From: Acidovorax sp.
GTDB lineage: Bacteria; Pseudomonadota; Gammaproteobacteria; Burkholderiales; Burkholderiaceae_C
Direction: 5' to 3'
DNA: 53,244 nucleotides
Assembly (NCBI GenBank): GCA_018780365.1
Contig: JADMJR010000178.1
Span: 1-53,244 of the forward strand
The notes under the pieces: generated by a model
The model's input: the letters and a program-made list of their open reading frames with translations, nothing else
The model's database searches: none
What the model was told of the DNA's origin: nothing
Shown here: positions 17,428-25,820 of the stretch, one piece after another
Numbering within the stretch: position 1 is the first letter of the stretch
How the letters are laid out: each line of letters begins with the position of its first letter
Translations under genes and position numbers: made by a program

Positions 17428-18309
17428 ATGCCCGCTGCCCCCCGCCTCAAGATCGGCCTGTCTGCCTGCTTCCAGCACGCCGACCCCACCCGCCCCCTGT
17501 TCACCAACAAGACGCTGCAGTACGTGGAGCAGTCCATCGCGCACTGGATCATGTCGTCCGGCGCCATCGTGGTGATGGTGCCCTGCCCCACGGGCGAGAC
17601 GGCGCGCGGCGACGTGACGCTGCAGCACTACGCCGAGTGGCTGGATGGCGTGGTGATGCACGGCGGCGCCGACGTGTGGCCCGGCAACTATGGTGAGGAG
17701 CCCCTGCGCGAGGAATGGACTGGCGACCGCGTGCGCGACATCTACGACCTGGCTTTGGTCAAGGCCTTTGCCGAAGTGGGCAAACCCATCTTTGGCGTGT
17801 GCCGGGGCCTGCAGCTCATCAACGTGGCCTTTGGCGGTGCGCTGTACCAGGACATCGAGACCCAGCACCCCGGCGCACTGCAGCACCGCAACGCCACCAC
17901 CTACGACCAGCATTTCCACGGCATCCAGATCGTGCCCGGCTCGCGCCTCGCCCAGCTTTACCCCGACGCACCCCGTGCGCGCGTGAACAGCATCCACCAC
18001 CAGGGCATCAAGCGCCTGGCCCCGGAGTTCGAGGTCGAGGCCCTGAGCGAGCCGGACGGCGTGCCCGAAGCCATCCGCCTGAAACCCGCACCGGGGCGCG
18101 GCTACATCGCGGCCACACAATGGCACCCGGAGTTCCACAAGCAGGGATCGGACACGCTGGACGACACGGCCATCCTGCAGGACTTTCTGGCGGCCTGTGT
18201 GCAGGCCAAGGAGCACCCGGTGCGGCCGGACAAGCCGGTGGGGTTGCGGGACAGGGCGACACGGTTGTTGCGCGGGGCGTTGCGCAGGGACCGGGCACAA
18301 GAAGCGTGA
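17428..18309 (+). CDS. Gamma-glutamyl-gamma-aminobutyrate hydrolase-like class I amidotransferase (PuuD family)
   Basis: A 293-aa peptidase C26-type enzyme. The nucleophile elbow is FGVCRGLQLINVAFGG with C125, and the C-terminal ATQWHPEFH supplies the His-Glu of the triad. The family hydrolyses gamma-glutamyl amides, as in putrescine degradation (PuuD), but no other puu genes are present, so the substrate here is uncertain. The ATG at 17428 follows a CGGAG 8 bases upstream. It is a single gene, with no same-strand neighbour nearby. Confidence 0.88.
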   Translation: MPAAPRLKIGLSACFQHADPTRPLFTNKTLQYVEQSIAHWIMSSGAIVVMVPCPTGETARGDVTLQHYAEWLDGVVMHGGADVWPGNYGEEPLREEWTGDRVRDIYDLALVKAFAEVGKPIFGVCRGLQLINVAFGGALYQDIETQHPGALQHRNATTYDQHFHGIQIVPGSRLAQLYPDAPRARVNSIHHQGIKRLAPEFEVEALSEPDGVPEAIRLKPAPGRGYIAATQWHPEFHKQGSDTLDDTAILQDFLAACVQAKEHPVRPDKPVGLRDRATRLLRGALRRDRAQEA

Positions 18310-18388
18310 AAGGGATGCGGCGGAGCAGTCTGCCTACGCGTCTTTGCAGGCGCTCCTTGCAGGCGCTCCTTGCACGCCCTTGGCCCCG

Positions 18389-18568
18389 CTATTTGTTCAA
18401 GGCATTGAGGAACACAGGGCCCAACAAAAAGCCAACAACCAGCAGGATCACGGGCAGGCCAACTCCCAGCCAGACCATCCATCGCCCCTCCCGCTTGAAA
18501 TGGAGGTTGATGCTTTCGCGCTTTTTCGTGGCGACTGTTTCTTCCTGGGTGGGCGGGGGTTCACTCAT
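18389..18568 (-). CDS. Small single-span membrane protein
   Basis: A 59-aa protein: a polar N-terminus (MSEPPPTQEETVATKKRE), then one hydrophobic helix at residues 30-54 (WMVWLGVGLPVILLVVGFLL), ending in ALNK. The cytoplasmic-positive charge bias suggests N-in orientation. The ribosome-binding site is weak (GAAAG). No function is recognised. It lies between convergent PuuD-like and leftward LysR genes. Coding status rests on the coherent protein features. Confidence 0.6.
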   Translation of the reverse strand: MSEPPPTQEETVATKKRESINLHFKREGRWMVWLGVGLPVILLVVGFLLGPVFLNALNK

Positions 18569-18690
18569 GCAGTGCTTTCTTCGTGGGCCATTTGACCGCC
18601 GTTGGCGGACCGTAATCATGGTACTCAGGTTGATCGCAACCCCTGCGTTCACGACCCACACGGCTTGCCAACGCCATCCGTGCACGGCAC

Positions 18691-19614
18691 CTATCCGCTG
18701 AGCCCCTCTCGCCTGTTCAACACCGGCCCCACCACCGCCTCCACCTCCCCCCGCAGCCACCGGTGCGCCGCATCCTGTTGATACCGCGCATGCCAGATCA
18801 GGTACATCGGCATCGCCGGGCACACCACCGGCACGGGCGCGCTGGCCAGGCCTGCCAGGGCTGTGCGGGACAGCAGCGACGGGGCCGTGGTGAGCAGCGC
18901 CGTGCCGCACACAAACGCGGGCAGCGCCGCAAAGCCCGGCACGCGCACGGAAAAACGGCGGCGCACGCCACGGGCCAGCAATTGGCGGTCCAGGTCCAGC
19001 CCCCGGTGGGCTTCATAGGCCACGGTGGCGTGGTCTGCGGCCAGGTAGTCGGCCTCGGTGGCGGGGGCGCTGCGCACGCTGGCGTCATAGAACACGCGGT
19101 ACTGGTCTTCAAACAAACGCTTTTGCACGATGTCGGTGCCGTCCGGCGGGCGGGGGCTGATGGCGAGCTGGCAGGCGTCGGACCGCAGCAGCTCGGCGCT
19201 GGGCGCGCCGCTGGGCACGATGCGCAGCGTGACGCCCGGCGCGGCAGTGCGCAGGCGCGCAGCCAGGGCGGGCAGCAGCAGGTCGCGCTGGAAGTCGTTG
19301 GCGGCGATGGTCAGCTCGGTCTGCCAGGCGCGCGGGTCAAAGTCGGCCCCCTGGGCAAACCGCTGCATCTGGCGCAGCATGTCGCGCGCGGGCTGGGCCA
19401 GCGCCTCGGCCCGGGCGGTGGGCACGATGCCGCGCCCGCGCTTCACAAACAGCGGGTCGCCGGTGATGGCGCGCAGCTTGTCGAGCAGGTGGCTCACGGC
19501 CGACTGGGTAACGCCCAGGCGCTCGGCGGCGGCGGTGATGCTGCCGGTCTCCAGCACGGCCAGCAGCAGTTGCAACAAGTGGCCGTCCAGCTGCGATCCA
19601 TCGAATTTGCTCAT
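18691..19614 (-). CDS. LysR-family regulator divergent from ligAB
   Basis: A 307-aa LysR protein. The HTH is at residues 10-55 (LAVLETGSITAAAERLGVTQ, then SAVSHLLDKLRA). The effector domain shows a NodD/SyrM-like organisation with VKRGRGIVPTARAEALAQP. The start MSKFDGSQ at 19614 gives standard length and leaves 85 bases for the divergent promoter; in-frame ATGs at 19641 and 19656 are alternatives. It is divergent from ligA, so regulation of protocatechuate 4,5-cleavage is likely by position. The sequence itself does not identify the inducer. Confidence 0.85.
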   Translation of the reverse strand: MSKFDGSQLDGHLLQLLLAVLETGSITAAAERLGVTQSAVSHLLDKLRAITGDPLFVKRGRGIVPTARAEALAQPARDMLRQMQRFAQGADFDPRAWQTELTIAANDFQRDLLLPALAARLRTAAPGVTLRIVPSGAPSAELLRSDACQLAISPRPPDGTDIVQKRLFEDQYRVFYDASVRSAPATEADYLAADHATVAYEAHRGLDLDRQLLARGVRRRFSVRVPGFAALPAFVCGTALLTTAPSLLSRTALAGLASAPVPVVCPAMPMYLIWHARYQQDAAHRWLRGEVEAVVGPVLNRREGLSG

Positions 19615-19699
19615 GGGTTTGATGATCTTTTCGGGCTTCATCTTTGGCAATGGCATCGCGACACTGCGGGCTGACCCAGATCAAGACCCGGAGACTTCC

Positions 19700-20050
19700 A
19701 TGCCTGCCCACAACCCCCCGATCCCCGGCACCACGCCCTTCGACGGCGACCAGGCCCGCAAGGGCTATGCGCTGAACAAGATGTGCTTCTCGTTCAACAA
19801 CGAGGCCAACCGAAAGGCCTTTGTGGCCGACGAAGAGGCGTACATGAAGCAGTACGGCCTGAACGAGCAGCAGGCCGCCGCCATCCGCGCCAAGAACGTG
19901 CTGCAGCTGATTGCTGCGGGCGGCAACGCCTACTACCTCGCCAAGTTCGCGGGCATCTTCAAACTGGACATGCAGGACATCGGCGCGCAGCAGACGGGCA
20001 TGACCAAGGACGCATTCAAGGCCATGCTGGTGGCGGCGGGGCGGGACTGA
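19700..20050 (+). CDS. ligA: Protocatechuate 4,5-dioxygenase alpha subunit
   Basis: A 116-aa LigA-fold subunit (helical small subunit of the type II extradiol dioxygenase), with the typical CFSFNNEANRKAFVADEEAY and IAAGGNAYYLAKFAGIF. It is somewhat shorter than SYK-6 LigA or Comamonas PmdA (about 140-150 aa) but covers the conserved core. It forms the lid over the LigB active site. The start at 19700 has GGAG 6 bases upstream. It is followed by ligB after a 203-base gap holding a REP-type hairpin. Confidence 0.9.
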   Translation: MPAHNPPIPGTTPFDGDQARKGYALNKMCFSFNNEANRKAFVADEEAYMKQYGLNEQQAAAIRAKNVLQLIAAGGNAYYLAKFAGIFKLDMQDIGAQQTGMTKDAFKAMLVAAGRD

Positions 20051-20084
20051 CCTGCGCTGCGCCCACCTCTTTCCAGCACCACCC

Positions 20085-20165
20085 CACCCGTTCACGCTGA
20101 GCCTGTCGAAGCGCCACACGCCGGTCGTGCCCCGGCTTCGACAGGCTCAGCCCGAACGGATGGGG
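20085..20165. repeat. REP-type inverted repeat between ligA and ligB
   Basis: Left arm 20088-20113 (contains GCTGAGCCTGTCGAAGC) and right arm 20133-20159 (contains GCTTCGACAGGCTCAGC), with outer CCCAC/GTGGGG-like extensions. The TTCGACAGGCTCAG core is a known widespread proteobacterial REP sequence. It lies inside the ligAB unit, where it can stabilise upstream mRNA or reduce readthrough. Confidence 0.8.
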
Positions 20166-20253
20166 CGGCAAGCGCCCCCGCCGCAACAACGGTGCGCAAC
20201 GCGTGCGGTGGGCCAGCCCACCGCACCCCTCAAACACAGAATTGGAGACTCAC

Positions 20254-21099
20254 ATGGCACAACTCATCGGCGGCCTCGGCACCTCGCACATCCCGGCCAT
20301 TGGCAACGCCATCCACAAGGGCCTGCAGAACGATCCTTACTGGAAACCCTTCTTTGACGGCTTTCCGCCCATCCGCCAGTGGCTGGGCGAGAAGCAACCC
20401 GACGTGGTGGTGATGTTCTACAACGACCACGGCCTGAACTTCTTCCTCGACAAGATGCCCACCTTTGCCGTGGGCGCGGCGGCCGAGTACCGCAACGCCG
20501 ACGAGGGCTGGGGCATCCCCACGCTGCCGCCCTTCCCGGGCGAGGTGGACTTGTCCTGGCACCTCATCAACACGCTGATAGCCCAGGAGTTTGACGTGAC
20601 CACCTGCCAGGAGATGCTGGTGGACCACGCCTGCACCCTGCCGCTCAAGCTCTTCTGGCCCGAGGGCGATTGCCCGGTGACGGTGGTGCCGGTGTGCATC
20701 AACACCGTGCAGTTCCCGCTGCCCTCGGCCAAGCGCTGCTACGCCCTGGGCAAGGCCGTGGGCCAGGCGATCCAGAGCTGGAACAGCGACAAGAAGGTGG
20801 CGGTGATCGCCTCGGGCGGGCTGAGTCACCAGCTCGACGGCGAGCGCGCGGGCTTCATCAACAAGGCGTTTGACCTGCAGTTCATCGAAAGCCTGACCAC
20901 CAACCCCGAGTGGATCACGCAGTTCAGCGTGCACGAGCTGGTGGAAAAAACCGGCACCCAGGGCGTGGAACTGCTGATGTGGGTGGCCATGCGGGGTGCC
21001 CTGGCCACTGCGAGTGCGGGAGTGCGCCGGGTGCACAGCAACTACCACATCCCCATCTCGAACACCGCCACGGCGGTGATGGCGCTGGAGGCGGTGTAA
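20254..21099 (+). CDS. ligB: Protocatechuate 4,5-dioxygenase beta (catalytic) subunit
   Basis: A 281-aa type II extradiol dioxygenase that opens protocatechuate to 4-carboxy-2-hydroxymuconate semialdehyde. Iron ligands match SYK-6 LigB: H12 (TSHIPA), H59 (YNDHG) and E239 (GVELLMW). The catalytic base H192 sits in SGGLSHQLDGERAG. It is slightly shorter at the C-terminus than LigB. The start has GGAG 7 bases upstream. It receives protocatechuate from VanAB in this window. A gallate dioxygenase is less likely, since that family fuses both domains. Confidence 0.92.
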   Translation: MAQLIGGLGTSHIPAIGNAIHKGLQNDPYWKPFFDGFPPIRQWLGEKQPDVVVMFYNDHGLNFFLDKMPTFAVGAAAEYRNADEGWGIPTLPPFPGEVDLSWHLINTLIAQEFDVTTCQEMLVDHACTLPLKLFWPEGDCPVTVVPVCINTVQFPLPSAKRCYALGKAVGQAIQSWNSDKKVAVIASGGLSHQLDGERAGFINKAFDLQFIESLTTNPEWITQFSVHELVEKTGTQGVELLMWVAMRGALATASAGVRRVHSNYHIPISNTATAVMALEAV

Positions 21100-21117
21100 G
21101 ACAGCGGGCGCCGCCCG

Positions 21118-21462
21118 TCAGCGCCGTGCCGGCTGGTGCAACCCAAAGCGAACCCCGCCGGGGTCGGTGCACATCAGAAACACGCCAAAACCGGGCTCCT
21201 CCGGGCCCGGCGGCTGCACGGCCCCTCCCAGCGCCCGCACACGCTGGGCCGCCTCCACCGCATCGGCCACTTCAAAGAACGGGGTGATGGACTGCGCAGG
21301 GTCTGCGCCGTGCAGGCCGACTTTCATACCCCCATTCACAAACCAGCCCTCGCCCTCCTTCTCCGTGGGCTCAAAAGTCCATTGAAAGAACTGGCTGAAG
21401 AACTGCTGCGAAACCTGGGCGTTGTCGGCCCCGATTTCAAGGAATGAGACGTTGGCGTGCAT
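21118..21462 (-). CDS. VOC-family (glyoxalase-like) protein
   Basis: A 114-aa vicinal-oxygen-chelate fold domain: SFLEIGADNAQVSQQFFSQF, GGMKVGLHG, then FEVADAVEAAQRVRALGGAV and TDPGGVRFGLHQP. A single fold unit acts as a dimer. A metal ligand pattern is not evident enough to assign an enzyme; many such proteins are annotated as glyoxalase/bleomycin-resistance-like. The start at 21462 follows AAGGGAG by 5 bases. It is convergent with ligB, with an 18-base gap holding a small GC-rich palindrome. Confidence 0.8.
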   Translation of the reverse strand: MHANVSFLEIGADNAQVSQQFFSQFFQWTFEPTEKEGEGWFVNGGMKVGLHGADPAQSITPFFEVADAVEAAQRVRALGGAVQPPGPEEPGFGVFLMCTDPGGVRFGLHQPARR

Positions 21463-21565
21463 CGGAAGCTCCCTTGAGGAAAACATGGCAAGTGCGCCAG
21501 TCTGGGCGCCTTGTGTCCGCCTGTCTTGAAGAAAAATGACCTGGTGCCGGGTGGCTCACAGATCG

Positions 21566-22444
21566 TCAGCCCCTTGAATCAGCCGTCTCCACAGACTCCA
21601 CCAAACTGGCGGGCTTGCCAGGCACATCGACAAAACCCGCGCGCTGGTAGGCCGCTGGCGAGCAACCGGCAAAGTGCCGGAATTCCCGGCTCAGGTGGCT
21701 CTGGTCGGCATATCCGCAGCGGGCGGCCAAGTCCGCCAGGTCGGTTTGCCCAGCCGGCTCGGTGATCCCCTCCAGGGCCTGGTGGGCAGCACCGAACCGC
21801 AATCGCCGCGCCAGGCGTTTGGGCGTATCCCCCAGCTGGTGGCAGGACTGCAGTGCCAGGTGCCGCTCGCTCCAGCCCACGGCGCGGCACAGGGCCGACA
21901 CGGGCAGGTTGCCGCGTTGCGCGCTCAACATCTCCCAGGCCTGCCGCACCGGCGCCTGCACCGTGTGGCGCGACCGGGCCAGCATCCCCTGCAGGCACTG
22001 CTGTACCAGGGCAAAGCGCGCGGGCCAATCCGGCGCATGGTGCAACTGCTCGGACAGCCGCATGGCCGCGCTGCCCCACACATCGGCCAGCGCAACCACC
22101 GAACACGAGAGCACCTCCGGGCTGCCGTGGAACAGCTGAAAGCCCAGCCAGGGCGCCAGCGTGACCTCCACGCAAGACTGCGCGCCCCGATGTTCGGTCA
22201 CCACCGGCCCGCCACCAAGCCCCGCCACCAGGGATTGGTAGGGCTGCAGGGTGCCAGCGGGCAGCCGGACTCCATACGCCGCATGCCAGCCGATGATCAG
22301 CTTGATGCCCGCGTGCGCGACCTCCAGACGGCGCACGGTGTGCGGCAGGTCTTCTTCAAAGCCCCACATCGCGCAAGCGGTGGCGGGCTGCCCCGGCAAG
22401 CCGGGGCCCGGTATGGCCCGGCTTGAAGCAATGAGCGATGGCAT
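21566..22444 (-). CDS. AraC-family transcriptional regulator
   Basis: A 292-aa regulator. The N-terminal part (residues 20-150) is a cupin-like effector domain (AGTLQPYQSLVAGLGGGPVV). The C-terminal double HTH (195-275) shows LPVSALCRAVGWSERHLALQ and DLAARCGYADQSHLSREFRH, then FAGCSPAAYQR. This resembles the helix-turn-helix AraC proteins with DUF6597-type N-termini. The ATG at 22444 has a perfect GGAGGAA. Its target is not obvious; it is codirectional and downstream of the PNPOx-like and GST genes. Confidence 0.85.
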   Translation of the reverse strand: MPSLIASSRAIPGPGLPGQPATACAMWGFEEDLPHTVRRLEVAHAGIKLIIGWHAAYGVRLPAGTLQPYQSLVAGLGGGPVVTEHRGAQSCVEVTLAPWLGFQLFHGSPEVLSCSVVALADVWGSAAMRLSEQLHHAPDWPARFALVQQCLQGMLARSRHTVQAPVRQAWEMLSAQRGNLPVSALCRAVGWSERHLALQSCHQLGDTPKRLARRLRFGAAHQALEGITEPAGQTDLADLAARCGYADQSHLSREFRHFAGCSPAAYQRAGFVDVPGKPASLVESVETADSRG

Positions 22445-22515
22445 GGGGTTTCCTCCTGCCGGGCCACAGTGGCGCCGGTGGGCCACCTTACACCGCTCTG
22501 CGGCTCGCCAGGTCG

Positions 22516-23481
22516 TCAGGCGGCCGCGCCGCGCATCACACCGAACTGGGGTGCCGCCACCGGCGGTGTCCAGCGCCATGGCAGCACCTGGGGCCGCCAT
22601 ATGGCGTGCTGCACCGTGAGCTGCAGCACCCGCTGTGCACCAGGCCAAGGCGCACGCGCTGCATCGTCCCACAGCAGTTCGGACCGCGCGGCGATGTGCA
22701 GCAGGCCGCCGCCTTCATAGTCCACCACCAGCAGGCCCGCCAGCGGGTGTTGCGCCAGGTTGCCCAGCGTGTTGAAGAACTGGTTGCCGGGGTAGTCCGG
22801 CAGGCGCAGCACCACGCCGTGTACGGTGCGCTCAGCGAGCACAAAGCCGGGCTCGCCGCCCCGGTGCGACACGTCCACGCCTTCGTTGCGCGCCCCCCCC
22901 GGCTGCGCGGCCGAGGCGCTGGCGATGAACAGCGTGTCAGCCTGCCGGATGCGGGCCAGTGCCTCGCCATCGAGCGCCGGGCCCAGCACCTGCATGGGGC
23001 CCGGCGGCGTGACCGCAGCACGCAGGCCGGGCTCGCGGGCGTGGATGTATTTGGGGCAATTTCCAAAACTCTGCACCACGGCAATCGACAGCCCCGTGCC
23101 ACCCAAAGTGGCCACCTCGCCGTTCATGCGGTTGCGGCGGCGGGTGTGGGGCTCCAGCCCCAGCACGCCCACCGGGGCGCCGGGCGACAGCCGATTCAAG
23201 ACGGGGTCGGTGGCGTCCGGCACGGTGGCGATGTCCATCTGCTGCGCATTGGGCGTTTGCACAAACCCGGGCGGGCCGGCCAGCATGGTCGCCCAGGGCT
23301 GGCCTTGGTCATCCAGCGCGCCCAGCAGCAAGGTGGGCAGCTTCTCGAACAGCTCGCGGTGCTGGTCGGGCATGTGGTCGCGCAGCACCAGGGGGCCGAT
23401 GGCGGCCATGCGCTCGCGCAGGCCCACGCGCTGCTGCAGCGCCTGCTCGCCCGCGTGAAAGGCGTCGGATGTGGTGGTCAT
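22516..23481 (-). CDS. Pyridoxamine 5'-phosphate oxidase-family FMN-binding protein
   Basis: A 321-aa protein with a split-barrel flavin-binding fold: LPTLLLGALDDQGQPWATMLAG near residues 48-70, and NRRNRMNGEVATLGG-like segment 115-130. The centre and C-terminus repeat the barrel (RLPDYPGNQFFNTLGNLAQH). It is probably an FMN-dependent oxidoreductase or nitroreductase-like enzyme; the substrate is unknown. The start overlaps the GST stop by four bases (ATGA), so the two are one operon and may act together in detoxification. Confidence 0.82.
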   Translation of the reverse strand: MTTTSDAFHAGEQALQQRVGLRERMAAIGPLVLRDHMPDQHRELFEKLPTLLLGALDDQGQPWATMLAGPPGFVQTPNAQQMDIATVPDATDPVLNRLSPGAPVGVLGLEPHTRRRNRMNGEVATLGGTGLSIAVVQSFGNCPKYIHAREPGLRAAVTPPGPMQVLGPALDGEALARIRQADTLFIASASAAQPGGARNEGVDVSHRGGEPGFVLAERTVHGVVLRLPDYPGNQFFNTLGNLAQHPLAGLLVVDYEGGGLLHIAARSELLWDDAARAPWPGAQRVLQLTVQHAIWRPQVLPWRWTPPVAAPQFGVMRGAAA

Positions 23482-24125
23482 GCGGGCACCTGCACGGGCG
23501 GTGCCAGGGTGTCGGCCAGTGGCACATAACCGGGCAGTGCCTGCAAACGCGCCACCCAGGCGGCAATGCGCGGATAAGCCGTCAGCGGGAGCCCCGCGAT
23601 GTGCGCCTGCGAGGTGTAGCTGACCATGGCGATGTCTGCCAGGCTGGGCAACTCGCCGCCCAGCAGCCACACACGGCCCTGCAGTTCGCCCTCCATGTAG
23701 TCCAGCAGGCGTTTGCCGGTGGCCAAAGCGCCCTCGCGGTCAGCCACCACACGCCCGGCCAGCGCCGCGTAGCGCGGGTTGGCCACGCCGGGCACCAGCA
23801 GGCCAGCGGCCAGGCTGAACCAGCGCTGCAGTTGTGCCTGGCCCAGCGCGTCTTGCGGCATCCAGGCGCTGCCCGGTGCGTAGCGCTGCACCAGGTAGAC
23901 CAGGATGCCATTGCTGTCGCTGAGGGCCGTGCCGGCATCCACCAGCACCGGCACCTGGCCCAGCGGGTTGAGCGCCAGGTGCTGCGGGCTTCGGTGTTCG
24001 CCACGCTGCAGGTCCACGTTGATCAACTGGTGCGGCAGGCCCAGCAGCGACAGCATCAGCTCCACGCGGTGGCAGTGGCCCGACACGGGCATGCGGTACA
24101 GCTGAAGGGGGGTAGTGGGTGCCAT
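23478..24125 (-). CDS. Glutathione S-transferase
   Basis: A 215-aa GST. The N-terminal thioredoxin-like domain begins LYRMPVSGHCHRVELMLSLL, with the glutathione-contact NPLGQVPVLVDAGTALSDSN, including the cis-Pro and the ES/DS-type motif. The helical C-terminal domain contains LPSLADIAMVSY (the N-capping Asp). It is the first gene of a two-gene operon with the FMN protein and is divergent from a LysR regulator whose operator candidate lies in the shared intergenic space. Confidence 0.92.
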   Translation of the reverse strand: MAPTTPLQLYRMPVSGHCHRVELMLSLLGLPHQLINVDLQRGEHRSPQHLALNPLGQVPVLVDAGTALSDSNGILVYLVQRYAPGSAWMPQDALGQAQLQRWFSLAAGLLVPGVANPRYAALAGRVVADREGALATGKRLLDYMEGELQGRVWLLGGELPSLADIAMVSYTSQAHIAGLPLTAYPRIAAWVARLQALPGYVPLADTLAPPVQVPA

Positions 24126-24200
24126 GGGGAGGTCCTTGTGGGGTGGTGTTGAAACAGGCCCCGACCTTATCTATTGCATGGTGCGGTGTTAATAGCCATA

Positions 24201-24221
24201 GTGCAGCTTTCAAAATTGCAC
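24201..24221. promoter_or_regulatory. LysR-type T-N11-A dyad
   Basis: GTGCA (24201-24205), an 11-base spacer, then TGCAC (24217-24221): an exact inverted repeat with LysR spacing. It lies 11 bases before the LysR ATG and 75 bases from the GST start. Binding by the adjacent regulator is inferred. Confidence 0.55.
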
Positions 24222-24232
24222 AAATCGAAACA

Positions 24233-25171
24233 ATGGACCACCTCGACACCCTGCGCTGTTTTGTGGCCGTGGCCGACGCAGGCGGCTTTGCGGTGGCGGG
24301 ACGGCGGCTGGGCTGCTCGGCGGCAGCCGTCACGCGCGCCATCGCCGCGCTGGAGGCACGGCTCGGTGTGCTGCTGTTTCAGCGCAGCACTCGTTGGGTG
24401 CGGCTGACCGAGGCGGGCGAGCGTTTTCTGGCCGACTGCCGCCCCATCCTGAGCGACCTGCACGAGGCCGAGCAAGCCGCCAGCGGCGCGCAGGCCGAGG
24501 CACAGGGCCTGCTGTCCATCACCGCGCCGCAGATGTTCGGCATCCAGCATGTGGCGCCCATCGTGCAGGGTTTTCTGCAGGCGCAGCCGCGTGTGCAGGT
24601 GCGCACACTGTTCGTCAACCGGCTGGTGCATTTGCTGGAGGAAAGCATGGACGTGGCCATCCGCATCGCGCACCTGCCGGACTCGGGCCTCACGGCGCTG
24701 CAGGTGGGTGCACTGCGGCGGCTGGTGGTGGCGTCGCCCGCCTACCTGGCGCAGCACGGCGAGCCCCGGCACCCCGGCGCGCTGAGCACACACCGCGCCA
24801 TCGGCTTCTCGTTCGACGCGCGGGCCGTGACGCCCTGGAAGTTCAAGGACGGCGCCACGGGCCAGCCGCAGTTTGCGTGGATCAGCAACAGCAACGAGGT
24901 GGACATTGCCGCTGCCGAAGCGGGCGTGGGCCTGACGCGTTGCCTGGCCTACCAGGCCGCAGCCAGCCTGCGCGCGGGGCGGCTGCGCATCGTGCTGGCC
25001 GAGCACGAACTGCCACCCGTGCCCGTGCACATCGTCTACCCCGCTGGGCGGCGGGCGCCCGCCAAGGTGCGGGCGTTTGTGGAGTGGGCACGCGAACGTC
25101 TCGCCAAAGAGCCGGTTCTGAATGGTCGTGGCCTGGGGCGCGGTAACGCCTTGTTGCCAATCACTTCATGA
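24233..25171 (+). CDS. LysR-family regulator divergent from GST operon
   Basis: A 312-aa LysR protein with N-terminal MDHLDTLRCFVAVADAGGFA, a recognition helix near VTRAIAALEARLG, and an effector domain of the CrgA/AaeR type with the motif RIAHLPDSGLTA and a YPAGRRAPAKVRAFVEW C-terminus. The ATG at 24233 is chosen over the upstream frame because it gives the standard N-terminus. It probably controls the divergent GST/FMN-protein operon through the dyad at 24201-24221. Confidence 0.88.
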   Translation: MDHLDTLRCFVAVADAGGFAVAGRRLGCSAAAVTRAIAALEARLGVLLFQRSTRWVRLTEAGERFLADCRPILSDLHEAEQAASGAQAEAQGLLSITAPQMFGIQHVAPIVQGFLQAQPRVQVRTLFVNRLVHLLEESMDVAIRIAHLPDSGLTALQVGALRRLVVASPAYLAQHGEPRHPGALSTHRAIGFSFDARAVTPWKFKDGATGQPQFAWISNSNEVDIAAAEAGVGLTRCLAYQAAASLRAGRLRIVLAEHELPPVPVHIVYPAGRRAPAKVRAFVEWARERLAKEPVLNGRGLGRGNALLPITS

Positions 25172-25256
25172 CCTGTCATCGCCGCCTGTCCCCGCGCCGT
25201 TGCATACACAAGTCCGACGCGTTGTCGGGCGGTCATCCGATCTGAAAGGACTTCTC

Positions 25257-25586
25257 ATGAACAAGCTCATCGCTGCCCTGCTTGCTGGTTTCTTCGTGTC
25301 CGCATCGTTCGCCCAGGCACCTGCGGCACCCGCAACGCCAGCCACACCCGCGAAGGCTGCAGCCCCCGCCGCTCCTGCAACGTCGGCAATGCCCGCGACG
25401 CCAGCCACCCCGGCCGCGCCCGCAACCCCCGCAGCAAAAGCCGAGATCAAGCCCGCCGTAGCAGCGCCCGCCGCTGTGGCCTCTGCGCCCGCAGAAAAGA
25501 AGGCAGAGAAAAAGGCAAAGGCCAAGAAAACCAAGGCCACGGCCGAGAAAAAGGCAGACGCCGCCAAGCCTGAAGCGGCCAAGTAA
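25257..25586 (+). CDS. Ala/Pro/Lys-rich exported small protein
   Basis: A 109-aa protein. The Sec signal peptide is MNKLIAALLAGFFVSASFA, cleaved near AQA (residue 21). The mature part has repeats of PATPA/APATP (22-65), then a lysine-alanine tail rich in EKKAEKK and KKTKATAEKK. It is low-complexity and probably disordered, basic, and resembles histone-like or acid-shock-type proteins. The ribosome-binding site is GAAAGGA 7 bases upstream. A strong terminator follows. The function is unknown; binding of nucleic acid or envelope anions is speculation from charge. Confidence 0.75.
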   Translation: MNKLIAALLAGFFVSASFAQAPAAPATPATPAKAAAPAAPATSAMPATPATPAAPATPAAKAEIKPAVAAPAAVASAPAEKKAEKKAKAKKTKATAEKKADAAKPEAAK

Positions 25587-25604
25587 TCACGCAGCCTCCT
25601 TCAG

Positions 25605-25633
25605 CAAAAAAGCCCGCAGCGCGGGCTTTTTTT
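25605..25633 (+). terminator. Rho-independent terminator
   Basis: A-run, GCCCGC-agc-GCGGGC stem, then seven Ts, 19 bases after the stop of the Ala/Pro/Lys-rich protein. The flanking A-run allows bidirectional function with the convergent slyD. Confidence 0.93.
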
Positions 25634-25820
25634 GGTGGTGCGCTGGGTGCAACCACATCCAGGAGCCGCATGAGGGCTCAGAGGCCGCGCCCCCATCTGG
25701 CATGGCAGATCGGCATGCACAGCCCGCAACACGGCAGCGCCAAAGTCTGCCCCGTATCACGTGTCACGTGTCAGCTCACACCTGCAGGCGTTTGCCGCCC
25801 TGCTGCGGCCAGCCCCTGTC

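Noticed and set aside
19615-19699. Possible GATGA...TCATC dyad in the LysR/ligA space
   Set aside because: Only five-base arms and it falls within an alternative LysR coding start.
25756-25772. CACGTG direct repeats downstream of slyD
   Set aside because: Short, no link to a promoter, and likely chance.
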